Positions 7,457 through 15,959 of a DNA stretch of 35,722 nucleotides are shown here, piece after piece; within the stretch, counting starts at the first letter, position 1, and the number at the start of each line of letters is the position of its first letter. Source of the DNA: Myxococcales bacterium. GTDB taxonomy: Bacteria > Myxococcota_A > Polyangia > Polyangiales > Houyiibacteriaceae. Position numbers and translations under genes: made by a program. The stretch is taken from positions 1 to 35,722 of the forward strand of contig JAHBWH010000076.1 of assembly GCA_019637115.1 (NCBI GenBank). Direction: 5' to 3'. The notes beneath the pieces were generated by a model. It did not search any database. It saw only the letters and a program-made list of their open reading frames with translations, and was not told the origin of the DNA.

Positions 7457-7822
7457 TCAGTCGTGCGCAGGCCCTCGGTAGACGCAGCCCGACGTCACCG
7501 TCTCGCGGAGCGCGATCTGCGACAGCCCCGGGAGCGCGGGCGCGAGGCGCTCCCAGATCCAGCGCGCGAGCAGCTCACAGGTCGGGTTCTCGAGCCCCTC
7601 GATGTCGTTCAGGTAGTGGTGGTCGAGCGCTTCCAGGATCGGCGCGAAGGCGCGCGCGATGTCCGCGAAGTCCACGATCCAGCCCAAGGTCGGGTCCACC
7701 GGCCCCTCGATGTAGATCCGACATCGGTAGGAGTGCCCGTGGACCCGCGCGCAGCGGTGCCCCTCGGGCACGTGCGGCAGGCTGTGGGCGGCCTCGAACC
7801 GGAACTCCTTGAAGATCTCCAT
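7457..7822 (-). CDS. queD: 6-carboxy-5,6,7,8-tetrahydropterin synthase (QueD)
   Basis: The 121-residue protein is the usual size for QueD. It has the zinc-binding histidines His13 (AAHSL) and His28/His30 (HGH), the catalytic Cys24 (CARVHGH), the DHHYLND segment (67-73) and PTCELLA (80-86). The typical [11 protein letters not shown] tail (107-117) closes the protein. The enzyme turns dihydroneopterin triphosphate into 6-carboxytetrahydropterin in the queuosine/7-deazaguanine pathway. The ATG at 7822 has a strong GAGGAGGG ribosome site. No other queuosine genes are nearby. I looked for a preQ1 aptamer upstream and saw no convincing one. A pterin role in another pathway is possible but not indicated. 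Confidence 0.88.
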   Translation of the reverse strand: MEIFKEFRFEAAHSLPHVPEGHRCARVHGHSYRCRIYIEGPVDPTLGWIVDFADIARAFAPILEALDHHYLNDIEGLENPTCELLARWIWERLAPALPGLSQIALRETVTSGCVYRGPAHD

Positions 7823-7902
7823 GCCCTCCTCATACGGGCGGCGCGGACCTTCGTCGACAGGACGGTTCACCTTCCCACGAGGGCGGCTCGGGCAGCTCCC
7901 GT

Positions 7903-8436
7903 TTAGCCCCCGTGCCGCGCCACGAGGGCGCGCCCCAGCTCGATGAGCTCGTTGCGGAGCGGCGTCGCGTCGACGATCGCGCAGCGCCGCTCGACCTCGT
8001 CCATCCCCTCGGGCGGCAGGTGCGCCTGCGCCATCGGGTAGAGGATCTGGTCCTCCTTGTAGATGTGGGGCCGCAAGAGATCCCCGTAGGCGCGCGCGGC
8101 CGCGCGGATGGTGCGGCGCTCCGTCTCCCCCCAGGGCTCGGCCCGCCCCGCGAAGCGCGCGAGGTCCGCGATGAGCTCGCGGCCCTCGTGGTGCTCGTGG
8201 AGCATCACCGCGATCGGGCCCTGATCGTGGGGGAAGCCGTGCGCGACCATCCGCTCGAAGAGGATCCCCTCCTCCTTCTCGTGGTGGATGTCGTCGACGA
8301 GCTCGCGGAGGAAACGCACGAAGCGCCCCAGCTCGGGCCGATCGTCCCCCTCGTTCGAGGTCGCCCATCGCTCGAGCGCGTTGAGGACGTGCTCGATGAG
8401 GCGGTGTTCTGCGTCGAGCGTCTCGATGGCGTTCAT
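7903..8436 (-). CDS. Hemerythrin-like domain protein
   Basis: The 177-residue all-helical protein has the diiron-type His/Glu pattern: His11, HHEKEE (51-56), HEHHEGREL (80-88) and [11 protein letters not shown] (124-134). Such proteins bind oxygen or NO, or protect and repair iron-sulfur centres (relatives of DnrN/YtfE), though it lacks their N-terminal ScdA domain. The ATG at 8436 has an AAAGG ribosome site. An FNR/DNR-like box (8471-8484) lies 35 bases upstream, suggesting control by oxygen or NO. It is separated from queD by 80 bp and probably has its own promoter. Confidence 0.8.
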   Translation of the reverse strand: MNAIETLDAEHRLIEHVLNALERWATSNEGDDRPELGRFVRFLRELVDDIHHEKEEGILFERMVAHGFPHDQGPIAVMLHEHHEGRELIADLARFAGRAEPWGETERRTIRAAARAYGDLLRPHIYKEDQILYPMAQAHLPPEGMDEVERRCAIVDATPLRNELIELGRALVARHGG

Positions 8437-8470
8437 GATCCGACCTTTCCACGCCGACCCGCGGTTGAAA

Positions 8471-8484
8471 CTGATCTGCGTCAA
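8471..8484 (-). promoter_or_regulatory. FNR/DNR-like binding site
   Basis: On the minus strand the sequence reads TTGACGCAGATCAG. It matches the FNR/CRP-family consensus TTGAT-N4-ATCAA at 8 of 10 fixed bases. Its centre is about 41 bases upstream of the hemerythrin start codon. That is close to the class II activator distance from a transcription start, which would leave almost no leader. Either the real start lies elsewhere or the activator works from another distance. Confidence 0.5.
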
Positions 8485-8719
8485 TGTCGTCGCGATGGCC
8501 CGCATCGTTGGAGACCGCTGACGCTCCTGCATCCGGCGGGCGCTCGAACGGGCACTCGGCGCGGGCCACCGTGCGCGCTCGACGAGCACCCGCACGTCCG
8601 CGGCTGGGGTGACTACGAGCGAGAGCCGCTCACGACGGACGACCTCGTCCGCCGCACTGCGGATCCCCGTCGCCCCCCGCCCACTGGCCCTGAGGCGCCG
8701 ACGGACGTACACGCGCTGC

Positions 8720-9847
8720 ATGGCGCACACGACAAGGCGTGTCCCCCACACCATCGTCGTCGGCGGCGGCATCGCCGGCCTCTCCGTCGCGTGGCACCTG
8801 GCGCGCGACGGGCGCCGCCGCGTCACCCTCCTCGAGCACGAGCTGCTGCTCGCGACGCATAGCTCCGCGCGCAACGCGCAGATCTGGCTCCCCGTCGATC
8901 CCGACGACGGGGCGCTCGCGCGACGCAGCGCCGAGCTGCTGACCGGGCTGCTCGGCCACGAGCACGGGTGGCTCTCGCGATGTGGCGCCGTCGTCCTCGC
9001 GGCCACGGCGCAGGGCGCGCGCAGCTTGGGTGAGGGAGCGCGCCTCGCGGGCCTGGCCGCCCATCCGATGACGCGAGCTTCGCTCGCAGAGCACGCGCCA
9101 GCGATCGAGCGCGAGGACTGCGGCGTCCCGCTCTTCGTCGAGGGCGCGGGCGTCTTCGACCCGCACGCGATGCTCACGGCGCTGACGCGCGCGTGCCGCG
9201 ACGCGGGCGTGACGATCCGGACGCGCGCGCACGCGACCGAGCTCATCGTCCAGGGCGGCGCCGTGCGCGGCGTCCGCCTCCGCGGCGCGCGCGAGCCGCT
9301 CGACGCCGACGAGGTGGTCGACGCCGCTGGCGCGTGGGCCGGACGCCTCGGCGCCGCCGTGGGCGCGCCCGTGCCGCTCGTCCCCCTGCGGCGGCATCTC
9401 GTGCTGCTCGCCGCGCCGCCGCGTGGCACGACCGTCTGGCGCTTCGGCGCGCCCGAGGTCTATTGGCGCCCCGAGAGCGGCGGCCTGCTCGCGAGCCCCT
9501 GCGACGAGACCCCGCACGCGCCGGGTCTTCCGCCTGTCGCCCCCGAAGCGCTCGAGCTCCTCACGCGCGCGCTCGCCCCCCTCGCGCCCTCTCTCCTCGA
9601 CGCCCCGATCCGCACGCAGTGGGCCTGCCTTCGCACCTACGCCCATGACCGCCAGCTCGTCCTCGGCCCCGACCCTCGCCTCCGTGGCCTCGCCTGGGTC
9701 GCGGGTTTCGGCGGCCGCGGCATGACCGTGGCCGTCGCCGCCACGGAGCGCTGCGCCCAGGCGCTGCTGGACGACACACCGCTGCCCGCCGAGCTCCGAC
9801 CCGAGCGCGCCCAACCGAGCGCGCTCCTTCCCGCCTTCGCCGCCTGA
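8720..9847 (+). CDS. FAD-dependent oxidoreductase of the DAO (D-amino acid oxidase) family
   Basis: The 375-residue protein opens with an ADP-binding Rossmann motif VVGGGIAGLSVAW (about 13-25). The DAO-family 'ATHSSARNAQ' segment follows, then a substrate-domain region and a C-terminal GFGGRGMT motif that completes the FAD site. Family members oxidise amines or amino acids such as glycine, sarcosine and D-amino acids. The substrate cannot be read from sequence. I chose the ATG at 8720 because the Rossmann strand begins ten residues later. An in-frame start at 8609 adds 37 Arg/Ser-rich residues of poor coding character. It diverges from the hemerythrin gene, and the 283 bp between them hold the FNR-like box and nothing else evident. 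Confidence 0.8.
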   Translation: MAHTTRRVPHTIVVGGGIAGLSVAWHLARDGRRRVTLLEHELLLATHSSARNAQIWLPVDPDDGALARRSAELLTGLLGHEHGWLSRCGAVVLAATAQGARSLGEGARLAGLAAHPMTRASLAEHAPAIEREDCGVPLFVEGAGVFDPHAMLTALTRACRDAGVTIRTRAHATELIVQGGAVRGVRLRGAREPLDADEVVDAAGAWAGRLGAAVGAPVPLVPLRRHLVLLAAPPRGTTVWRFGAPEVYWRPESGGLLASPCDETPHAPGLPPVAPEALELLTRALAPLAPSLLDAPIRTQWACLRTYAHDRQLVLGPDPRLRGLAWVAGFGGRGMTVAVAATERCAQALLDDTPLPAELRPERAQPSALLPAFAA

Positions 9848-9926
9848 GCCCCCGCGAAGATCGGGTCGGGTCCGCCCACGAGACGATCACACGCAACTGG
9901 CCGTCGTCGGGGCCGAGACGACGCGC

Positions 9927-11300
9927 ATGATGACTCCGACCTCGAACGCCGTCGCGCTCCGATGCGAACGATGCGGCGACTCTTTCTCGGCTCAGCTCGC
10001 GCCCGTTCTTCACTGCCCGACGTGCGGACATCGCCAAGCCGCGCCGACGGTGGTCGCCGCAGCGTCGGCCTACGAGCACGACGTCGCGACGTACGCGCAG
10101 GCCGCGAAGGCGGAGGCCAAGATCACCGATTTCTGGAACATGTCGTCGCTCGGGAGCCCGCTCACGAACATCATTCCGATGTTCCTCCCCCTGGTGCTCA
10201 GCGTCGTCGGGATGGCGTATTGGACCTTCATGCAGAGGTCCTTCCCGGACCTCGATGAGATCTGGCTTCGGCTCATCGGCGGCGCGCTCCTGCTGATGGT
10301 GATCGGCATCCTCGCTTGGGTCTTCCGCGAGCAGCTGCACCTGACGGGCGCCCCCACACCGACATCGACCCGTGAGCCCGCGCCTGCTCCCCCCGTCGTT
10401 CGCGTGGCCTGCCCTCGCTGCGGCGCGCCTGGGGCGCTGGGAGTTGGCGAGGGGGTCGATCAATGCCGTTTCTGCAAGGCAGCGATGGTGGCCTCCGCGA
10501 CCGTGATGCAGAAGGGCGTCGCCCTGGCGCGCGCGGCCCACGTCCGAGCCGCGCAGACCCGGCGCCGCGCAGAGCGGACCGCGATGGCCGGCATCGGCCC
10601 TTGGCGGACCTACCGCGTGCGGGTCGTGTGGGTCATCGGCGGTCCGATGCTGCTCTTCGGCCTCTCGCGCTTCGGCGCAGCAGCTGGCGTCCTCGGTACG
10701 TTCTCTGACGCCCTTTGGGGGCTGGGCTTCGTCGCGGTGGCCAGCGTCATCTTCTACGTCGGCGTCCGCGGCGCGCCCTGGGAGCGGAAGCGAGCCGCCC
10801 AATGGCGGAAGGCCGAGCTCGAGCTGTGCGCCGCCGTCCCAGGCGCGCCGTGCACTCAGAAGCAGACGCATGAGTGGCTCGATCGCAACTGGCCCGACGA
10901 TCTTCCGAACACCTGGTACTTCGAGGCACGACCGCGCGCGCGCGTGGCGCTGACCGTCGACGACTACGCCGCGTTGGTCGTGATCGATCCGAAAGCCGCG
11001 AACGAGAACGCTCGAAGGCGCGCCGAGGTCTTCCTCGCAGCGGAGATCCCCGGCGTCTCGAGCGGGCCCGGTCCCGCCCCCCACCCTCGAGGAGAGGGCT
11101 CCGCGGCGTGGAACTGGCTCCTCCAGCAGAGTTTCTCCATCCACGTCGGCACCGCGGGCCTCGTCGCGCGCGCAGACGACCACGTCGTCGCCCAACTCGC
11201 CCGTGACCCCTCGATGATTTCGGGAATGGCGACGGTGGTCACCGCGCTCGCCACGATCGCTCGGTCGATGGGCGCGTCACCCGCCGCGCCCATGGACTGA
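9927..11300 (+). CDS. Membrane protein with two zinc ribbons
   Basis: The 457-residue protein has an N-terminal zinc ribbon (Cys13, 16, 30, 33) and two transmembrane segments (about 79-100 and 115-133). A second zinc ribbon (Cys162, 165, 180, 183) and two more membrane segments (about 232-248 and 263-280) follow. The remainder is a soluble C-terminal domain of about 175 residues. The repeated ribbon-plus-helix-pair layout suggests an internal duplication. I do not recognise a named family. A role as a membrane-bound metal- or nucleic-acid-interacting protein would be a guess. The start is ATG 9927, with a second in-frame ATG directly after it. The 3' end faces the hairpin element at 11324-11472. 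Confidence 0.65.
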   Translation: MMTPTSNAVALRCERCGDSFSAQLAPVLHCPTCGHRQAAPTVVAAASAYEHDVATYAQAAKAEAKITDFWNMSSLGSPLTNIIPMFLPLVLSVVGMAYWTFMQRSFPDLDEIWLRLIGGALLLMVIGILAWVFREQLHLTGAPTPTSTREPAPAPPVVRVACPRCGAPGALGVGEGVDQCRFCKAAMVASATVMQKGVALARAAHVRAAQTRRRAERTAMAGIGPWRTYRVRVVWVIGGPMLLFGLSRFGAAAGVLGTFSDALWGLGFVAVASVIFYVGVRGAPWERKRAAQWRKAELELCAAVPGAPCTQKQTHEWLDRNWPDDLPNTWYFEARPRARVALTVDDYAALVVIDPKAANENARRRAEVFLAAEIPGVSSGPGPAPHPRGEGSAAWNWLLQQSFSIHVGTAGLVARADDHVVAQLARDPSMISGMATVVTALATIARSMGASPAAPMD

Positions 11301-11323
11301 GGCGAAGCCGGGCGGAGCCCTAA

Positions 11324-11472
11324 CAGCCCGTTGAAGAACTCTTCGAGTCCCTCAACGGACTGCCTCTTCTTTCTGGGGTCTTTCGAAAAGACCCCCTCCA
11401 GTGGGCAAAGCCCACCGAAGCCTCCCCCAAAACACGCGGCTCCGTTGAAGAACGAGGTTCTTCAACGGGCTG
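11324..11472. repeat. 149-bp element of nested hairpins bounded by 16-bp inverted repeats
   Basis: The ends are perfect inverted repeats, CAGCCCGTTGAAGAAC (11324-11339) and its complement (11457-11472). Between them lie four further stems. Stem 1 is CCGTTGA/TCAACGG (11328-34 with 11352-58). Stem 2 is a 9-bp stem at 11375-11395. Stem 3 is GTGGGC-AAA-GCCCAC (11401-11415). Stem 4 is a 12-bp stem with a GAG loop (11442-11468). It sits between two convergent genes, so it could act as a two-way terminator. The terminal CAGCCCGTTGAA also recalls ends of some insertion sequences, so a transposase-less MITE is possible. No clear target-site duplication was seen. Confidence 0.7.
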
Positions 11473-11519
11473 CTGACGGGCGAGCCATGGGGACGTCGCC
11501 GGCTGGGTCGAACGACTGC

Positions 11520-13925
11520 TCAGATCTCGCCGCGGAGACCGACGACGATCTGCCGGAACATCCCCGGCTGGATCCCCTGGGGCGCCCGGTTCGCGATGAA
11601 GCGCGTGTCCGCGAGGTTCTTCGCGAGCACGTAGAACGTGAGCCCGATCGGCGCCACGGTGTAGGCGACGCGGGCGTCGAGCAGGAAGCGGGCGGGGATT
11701 CGGCCGACGAGCCCGTCGACGCTCGGCGCTTCGGTGTTCTCGCGGTCGGTGAACTGCGCCGCGACGTAGTTGCCCGAGACCTGCACGGACACGCCGGCGT
11801 CGTGCTCGAAGCGCGCGATGGCGTTGAAGAGGTGCTCGGGCGCGTAGGGCAGCGCGTTGCCTCGGAGGTCGTCGCGCCACCCGCCGCCAAAGCGAGATCG
11901 CACGTAGGTGTACGAGAGCGCGAGCGGCACCCGGAAGCTTCGCGCACCGGCGGCCCGCGCGGGGTCGAGCTGCAGCGCAGACTCGAGCCCGACGTGGCGC
12001 GTGCGCCCGGAGTTCACGAGCTGATCCTCGGACCCCGACGCGGCGCCGCCCGCCTCGGTCGGGGCGATGATCTGGTTGCGATAGTCCAGCAGAAAGCCCG
12101 TGAGCTCCCCGTGCAGCCACTCCGCCGCCGAGAGCCTCGCGCCCAGCTCGTAGACCCACGAGTGCTCCGCGTCGAGGTCGAGCGGCGCGCCCGTCGGAGT
12201 GATCGCGTCTTTCGTGCGCGGGGGCGCGAAGCCTCGGTGTACGCCGCCGAACGCCGTGAGTTGCGGTCCCCCCTCGGCGCGGAGGAGATCCCCCGAGATC
12301 CCGAGCCCGGGGATGAGGGCGAGCGTGTGCTGGCTCGCGCGCGCCACCGGCGAGAGGTCTTCGTTCGCGTCGCGCCGCTGCTCGCGCTGATGCCAGAGGC
12401 TCTCGAGGCGCACTCCGGGCGTGATCCGCACGCGGTCCGCGAGCGTGAAGCGGTTGCTCACGTACGCGGCGAGCGCGTACCCGGTGCGGGTCTCGTCGGA
12501 TCGCAGCCGCCCGGTCGAGACCGCCGGGACGCTCCCGTCGATGCGCTGCTCGGTGGCCTGCTCGTAGTGCAGCCGCACACCGCCCGTGAGGAGCGACTCG
12601 ACCGCGCCCAGCGAGTAGCGCGCGCGCACGCGCGACTCCAGTCCGCCGATCGTGAACGATCGGTTGCGGTTGCCGTTGCCCTCGCGGAAGTAGATGCCGC
12701 TCCGGTCCGTCGGGCCCTCGGCGAGGCTCACCTCGCGACCGCCGCCGTCGATGATTCGTTCGTACGTGCGTCCGTCGACGGGCGCGCGGTCGAAGTCCTG
12801 GCGCCGCCAGTCGCGGCTCGTCTGGTTTCCGTAGAGCGTGGTGTGGAGCTGCACGCGCGGCGTGAAGGCGTACGTGTGCTGGACCGAGGCGGAGTAGCGC
12901 CGCACCGGCAAGAGATCGTTCGTCGCGAAGTTGAACGACGGGTCCGCCTCGAACTGCGGCGTGGTCAGGCCGAGGTAGGTGGTCCGCGAGCTCTCGTCGT
13001 AGAGGCCGAGCTTCACGCGCACGGTCGACCGCTCCGTGAGGTCGATGCGGAGCTTTCCCATGATGTCGGTCAGCCGGAGGTCGAAGCCGCGGTGCCCCTG
13101 GTTGCGGTGGTGCATCGCGTAGAGGAGGTAGCCGACGTTGCCGTGCGTCCCGCCCGCGGAGGCCTCCGCGAGGAAGTAGCCGAACGAGCCATAGCGCGCG
13201 TCGGCGGTGACCGTGGACTCCTCGGGCGGATCGAGCGTGACGTAGTTCACGACCCCGCCGACCGTCTGAGGGCCGTAGAGAACCGATCCGCTGCCCCGCA
13301 CGACCTCCAGACGCCGCATGCGCTCGATGCGCGGCGCGTAGTAGAGCTCGGGCTCGCCGTAGGGCGCGAGCGCCACCGGGACGCCGTCCTCGAGCACGAG
13401 CACGTTCCGACTGCGATCGGGGCTCAGGCCGCGGAAGCCGATGTTGGGCCGCAGGCCGAGGCCGTCCTCCTCGAGGACGTGCACGCCAGGCACCCGACGG
13501 AGCACCTCGTTGGCGTTCACCGCGCCCGTCGCGCGCAGCTCCTCGCGCGAGATCACGGTCCCTGCGCCCGGCAACGACGAGAGATCCTCCTCGCGCTCGC
13601 CGATCACGGTCACGTCGTCCAGCGCGAGCAGCTCCGGGTCGTCGAGCCAGTCGTCGTCTTGCTCGTCCAGCCCCTCCTGGTCGACGACGGAGGCCGCGTC
13701 ATCGACCTGCGATTCGTCGGGCCACGAAGCTTCGGCGCGCGGCGGCGCGTCGTCGCTCGACGTCTCCTCCTCCTCAGACGGCGCGCTCCAGCTCTCGTCG
13801 ACCTCTTCCTCGGTCGCGGTCGCCTCCGACGATGAGTCCGCGGCGTCCCGCTCAGGCGCTTGCGCGCACACGACCGCAACCCCGAACAGCCATACCCCAA
13901 GGCCACTAATGCATATGACTTTCAT
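11520..13925 (-). CDS. TonB-dependent outer membrane receptor (FecA/ferric-siderophore type)
   Basis: The 801-residue protein has a Sec signal (1 to about 22), a long acidic low-complexity stretch (about 24-100) and a TonB-box-like DDVTVIGE (103-110). A plug domain follows, with the typical 'GVHVLEEDG...RGLSPDRSRNVLVLEDGVPV' and 'RLEVVRGSGSVLYGPQTVGG' motifs. A 22-strand-type barrel extends to the C terminus. It imports ferric chelates or similar nutrients across the outer membrane using TonB energy. The ligand cannot be deduced. I chose ATG 13925 because a signal peptide starts there. An in-frame start 17 codons upstream would bury it. The acidic N-terminal extension is longer than usual. 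Two copies of a 37-bp repeat lie in its promoter region. Confidence 0.88.
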   Translation of the reverse strand: MKVICISGLGVWLFGVAVVCAQAPERDAADSSSEATATEEEVDESWSAPSEEEETSSDDAPPRAEASWPDESQVDDAASVVDQEGLDEQDDDWLDDPELLALDDVTVIGEREEDLSSLPGAGTVISREELRATGAVNANEVLRRVPGVHVLEEDGLGLRPNIGFRGLSPDRSRNVLVLEDGVPVALAPYGEPELYYAPRIERMRRLEVVRGSGSVLYGPQTVGGVVNYVTLDPPEESTVTADARYGSFGYFLAEASAGGTHGNVGYLLYAMHHRNQGHRGFDLRLTDIMGKLRIDLTERSTVRVKLGLYDESSRTTYLGLTTPQFEADPSFNFATNDLLPVRRYSASVQHTYAFTPRVQLHTTLYGNQTSRDWRRQDFDRAPVDGRTYERIIDGGGREVSLAEGPTDRSGIYFREGNGNRNRSFTIGGLESRVRARYSLGAVESLLTGGVRLHYEQATEQRIDGSVPAVSTGRLRSDETRTGYALAAYVSNRFTLADRVRITPGVRLESLWHQREQRRDANEDLSPVARASQHTLALIPGLGISGDLLRAEGGPQLTAFGGVHRGFAPPRTKDAITPTGAPLDLDAEHSWVYELGARLSAAEWLHGELTGFLLDYRNQIIAPTEAGGAASGSEDQLVNSGRTRHVGLESALQLDPARAAGARSFRVPLALSYTYVRSRFGGGWRDDLRGNALPYAPEHLFNAIARFEHDAGVSVQVSGNYVAAQFTDRENTEAPSVDGLVGRIPARFLLDARVAYTVAPIGLTFYVLAKNLADTRFIANRAPQGIQPGMFRQIVVGLRGEI

Positions 13926-13966
13926 TTTCGACGCGGCGTAGCGCGCCTCCGCCCCGGACCAGTTGA

Positions 13967-14040
13967 CCAAGCGCAAACCTGACGCGCTCCCCGGAGCGCT
14001 CGGCCAAGCGCAAATCTGACGCGCTCCCCGGAGCGCTCGG
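13967..14040. repeat. Two tandem 37-bp repeats in a divergent promoter region
   Basis: Positions 13967-14003 and 14004-14040 are identical except for one C/T difference. Each copy holds the hairpin GCGCTCC-CC-GGAGCGC. They lie 42-115 bp upstream of the TonB receptor start and about 95 bp before the plus-strand gene. They could be paired operator sites or just a local duplication. Confidence 0.7.
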
Positions 14041-14134
14041 CTTCGAGCGCTCGCGTGAGATACGCTTCGCCGAGATGCGCCGACCTCCCCTCGAGCGTAG
14101 CGAGGCCCCCACCCTCCCGATTGGCGGAGCTACG

Positions 14135-15334
14135 ATGGGGTCGGCCGGGCTCGCGACGCGCCAACGATACGCGGACCTCCGGCAGCTCGCGCCTCCGCGC
14201 GCGTTTCGCGTGCTCGCGGGGTCCCGCGTCCGCGACGGTCGACGGGTGGTCCTCGTCACGGCGGGCCCAGAAGCGGACCCTCCAGCGGCCCGCGAGGCGC
14301 TCCTGAAGCTCGCCGACGCGCACTCCCGGATCGCGCACCCAGCGGTGCCTCGGACGAGCGCAGTAGACCTCGGTCCTGCCCCCTCCGTGGAGCTCGACGT
14401 CCCGGCGGTCGCGGGCGGGTTCGAAGTCGTCGCGCTCCTCGCCCGCGCGGGGGTGAAGATCCCCTATGCCGCCGGAGACGCCTTCGTCGTCGGCGTCCGT
14501 GAGGCGCTCCAGGCCGCGCACGGAACCCGCGGCGGGCCCTTCTGCCTCGGTCGTCTCTCCATCGGCAACGTCCTCTTCGACTCGAGCGGGCACGCCTCCG
14601 TGCTCGGCTTCGGCGCGAACGTCATCACCGACGACGAGCATGGCCGCGCCGACCCACGCGTGCGTTACTTCGAGGCCGCAGAGCGGCTCGGCCAAGGCCC
14701 CCCGAGCCCGATGACGGACTACGTCGCGCTCCTCCAGCTCGCGCGATCGGTCCTGACACACGTCGCGCTCCCCGGCCCGCTCGCTCGAATCGTGGAGGGC
14801 CGGCCACGCCCGACGGAGCGCGCGCTACTCGAGGCGCTGCGATGGGTCGAGGCCCGCGTCATCCACGAGGCGCCCGGCATGCGCGCAGCCCTGCCAGAGG
14901 CGCTGCACGCCGCGCAGCGCATTCGTCGCTTCCTGGGCGTGACCCTCGACCGAGAGGGGTTCGCGCGGACCGTCGCCGAGCGGCTCGCGAGCCCAGACGA
15001 GGCGCTCGACGGCGCCGTCGTCGTCGTCGCCGCCGACGGCGCGTGGATCGAGCGTAGTGGTCAGCCCCGCCGCAGGGTCGGACCGGCGCAGCGCCGCTTG
15101 CTCTGCGCGCTCTTCGACCGCCACGCGCTCGGCGACGCAACCGCCCTCTCGACGTGGGAGTTGCTCGAGCTCGGATGGCCGGGCGAGCAACCCACGTACG
15201 AGGTCGGCATGAACCGCGTGCACGCGACCCTCTCACGGCTGCGACGGCTCGGGCTCGACGACGCGATCGAGCGCTGGGACGACGGCTATCGGCTCGCGCC
15301 GACGGCTTCGGTCCGCCGCGCCCGCGGCGCCTGA
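14135..15334 (+). CDS. Kinase-like (pseudokinase) protein with C-terminal winged-helix DNA-binding domain
   Basis: The 399-residue protein has a region (about 10-225) with the layout of a Ser/Thr protein kinase. The catalytic loop reads GRLSIGNVLF (139-148) instead of HRDxxxxN, and the DFG motif is GFG (158-160). It therefore lacks the catalytic Asp and the metal-binding Asp. The last 85 residues (from about VGPAQRRLLCAL to YRLAP) fit an OmpR/PhoB-type winged helix, with the recognition helix around MNRVHATLSRLRRLG. This suggests a transcription regulator whose sensory part is a dead kinase. The start at ATG 14135 is fixed by a GGAG ribosome site 5 bases upstream. It diverges from the TonB receptor gene and may regulate it. 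Confidence 0.62.
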   Translation: MGSAGLATRQRYADLRQLAPPRAFRVLAGSRVRDGRRVVLVTAGPEADPPAAREALLKLADAHSRIAHPAVPRTSAVDLGPAPSVELDVPAVAGGFEVVALLARAGVKIPYAAGDAFVVGVREALQAAHGTRGGPFCLGRLSIGNVLFDSSGHASVLGFGANVITDDEHGRADPRVRYFEAAERLGQGPPSPMTDYVALLQLARSVLTHVALPGPLARIVEGRPRPTERALLEALRWVEARVIHEAPGMRAALPEALHAAQRIRRFLGVTLDREGFARTVAERLASPDEALDGAVVVVAADGAWIERSGQPRRRVGPAQRRLLCALFDRHALGDATALSTWELLELGWPGEQPTYEVGMNRVHATLSRLRRLGLDDAIERWDDGYRLAPTASVRRARGA

Positions 15335-15341
15335 TCCACCC

Positions 15342-15866
15342 TCATTGCGCGACGTTCGCGCGCGCCGCGACGACCTCGGCCATCCCGCAGGGAACCGGCA
15401 CGCCGCCCCCCGTCCCCATCGTGGTGAGGGCGTCCGAGAAGTCGCCCCCCGACGCCTCTTGCAGGAACGTCGCGCCATACTGCCGGCACACCCCGTCCGG
15501 GAAACGCGCAATCACCGTCGCGTTGAACGCTCGGTTCATCACCTCGCCGGTCGTTTGATGACGCCCGAGCGTCCAATCCGGCGAGGCGACCTCGAGGGTC
15601 AGGAAGACCTCGACGTAGCCCCGGTCGGCGGCGTAGCTCCGCAAGGTCTGCATCGCCTGGTCGGCGAGGCCCGAGAGGTCGCCGTCAGGTGACCAGTGCC
15701 GCGCCAGCGTCCGCGCGTTCCGCTCGTAGGTCGCCTCGAGCGCCTCCGGGGAGACCTCCTCTACCCTCTCGTCCCCCGTCGACTGGGAGGACGCGCCCTC
15801 ACCCCGCGAGCTGCCCCCGCCACACCCGAGCGCCAACCCCACCACGAGCACGATCCAACGTTCCAT
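15342..15866 (-). CDS. Small predicted lipoprotein of unknown function
   Basis: The 174-residue protein has a signal peptide with lipobox LALGC (Cys15) and a short Gly/Ser linker. A domain with an 'ADQAMQTLRSYAADRGYVEVFLTLEVASPDWTLGR' core follows. Two cysteines (in GVCRQ and VPCGM) near the C terminus could form a disulfide. The family is not recognised. ATG 15866 has a strong GGAGG ribosome site, and a longer in-frame version would hide the lipobox. It converges with the pseudokinase gene; the two stop codons are 7 bp apart. Confidence 0.7.
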   Translation of the reverse strand: MERWIVLVVGLALGCGGGSSRGEGASSQSTGDERVEEVSPEALEATYERNARTLARHWSPDGDLSGLADQAMQTLRSYAADRGYVEVFLTLEVASPDWTLGRHQTTGEVMNRAFNATVIARFPDGVCRQYGATFLQEASGGDFSDALTTMGTGGGVPVPCGMAEVVAARANVAQ

Positions 15867-15959
15867 CCTGCCTCCAGACGCAGCGGCACGGCAAAAGTCC
15901 GCTGCGACCACGATGGTGCGCAGAGGACCTGGGGCTTGGGGGCGCCGCGTCAGGAAGTG

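Noticed and set aside
7823-7902. preQ1 riboswitch in front of queD
   Set aside because: No pseudoknot-forming C-rich/A-rich aptamer pattern is visible. Only a strong ribosome site is seen.
11331-13835. 834-codon plus-strand open frame opposite the TonB receptor
   Set aside because: Arg/Val/Glu-rich low-information translation without domains. The minus strand encodes a complete receptor.
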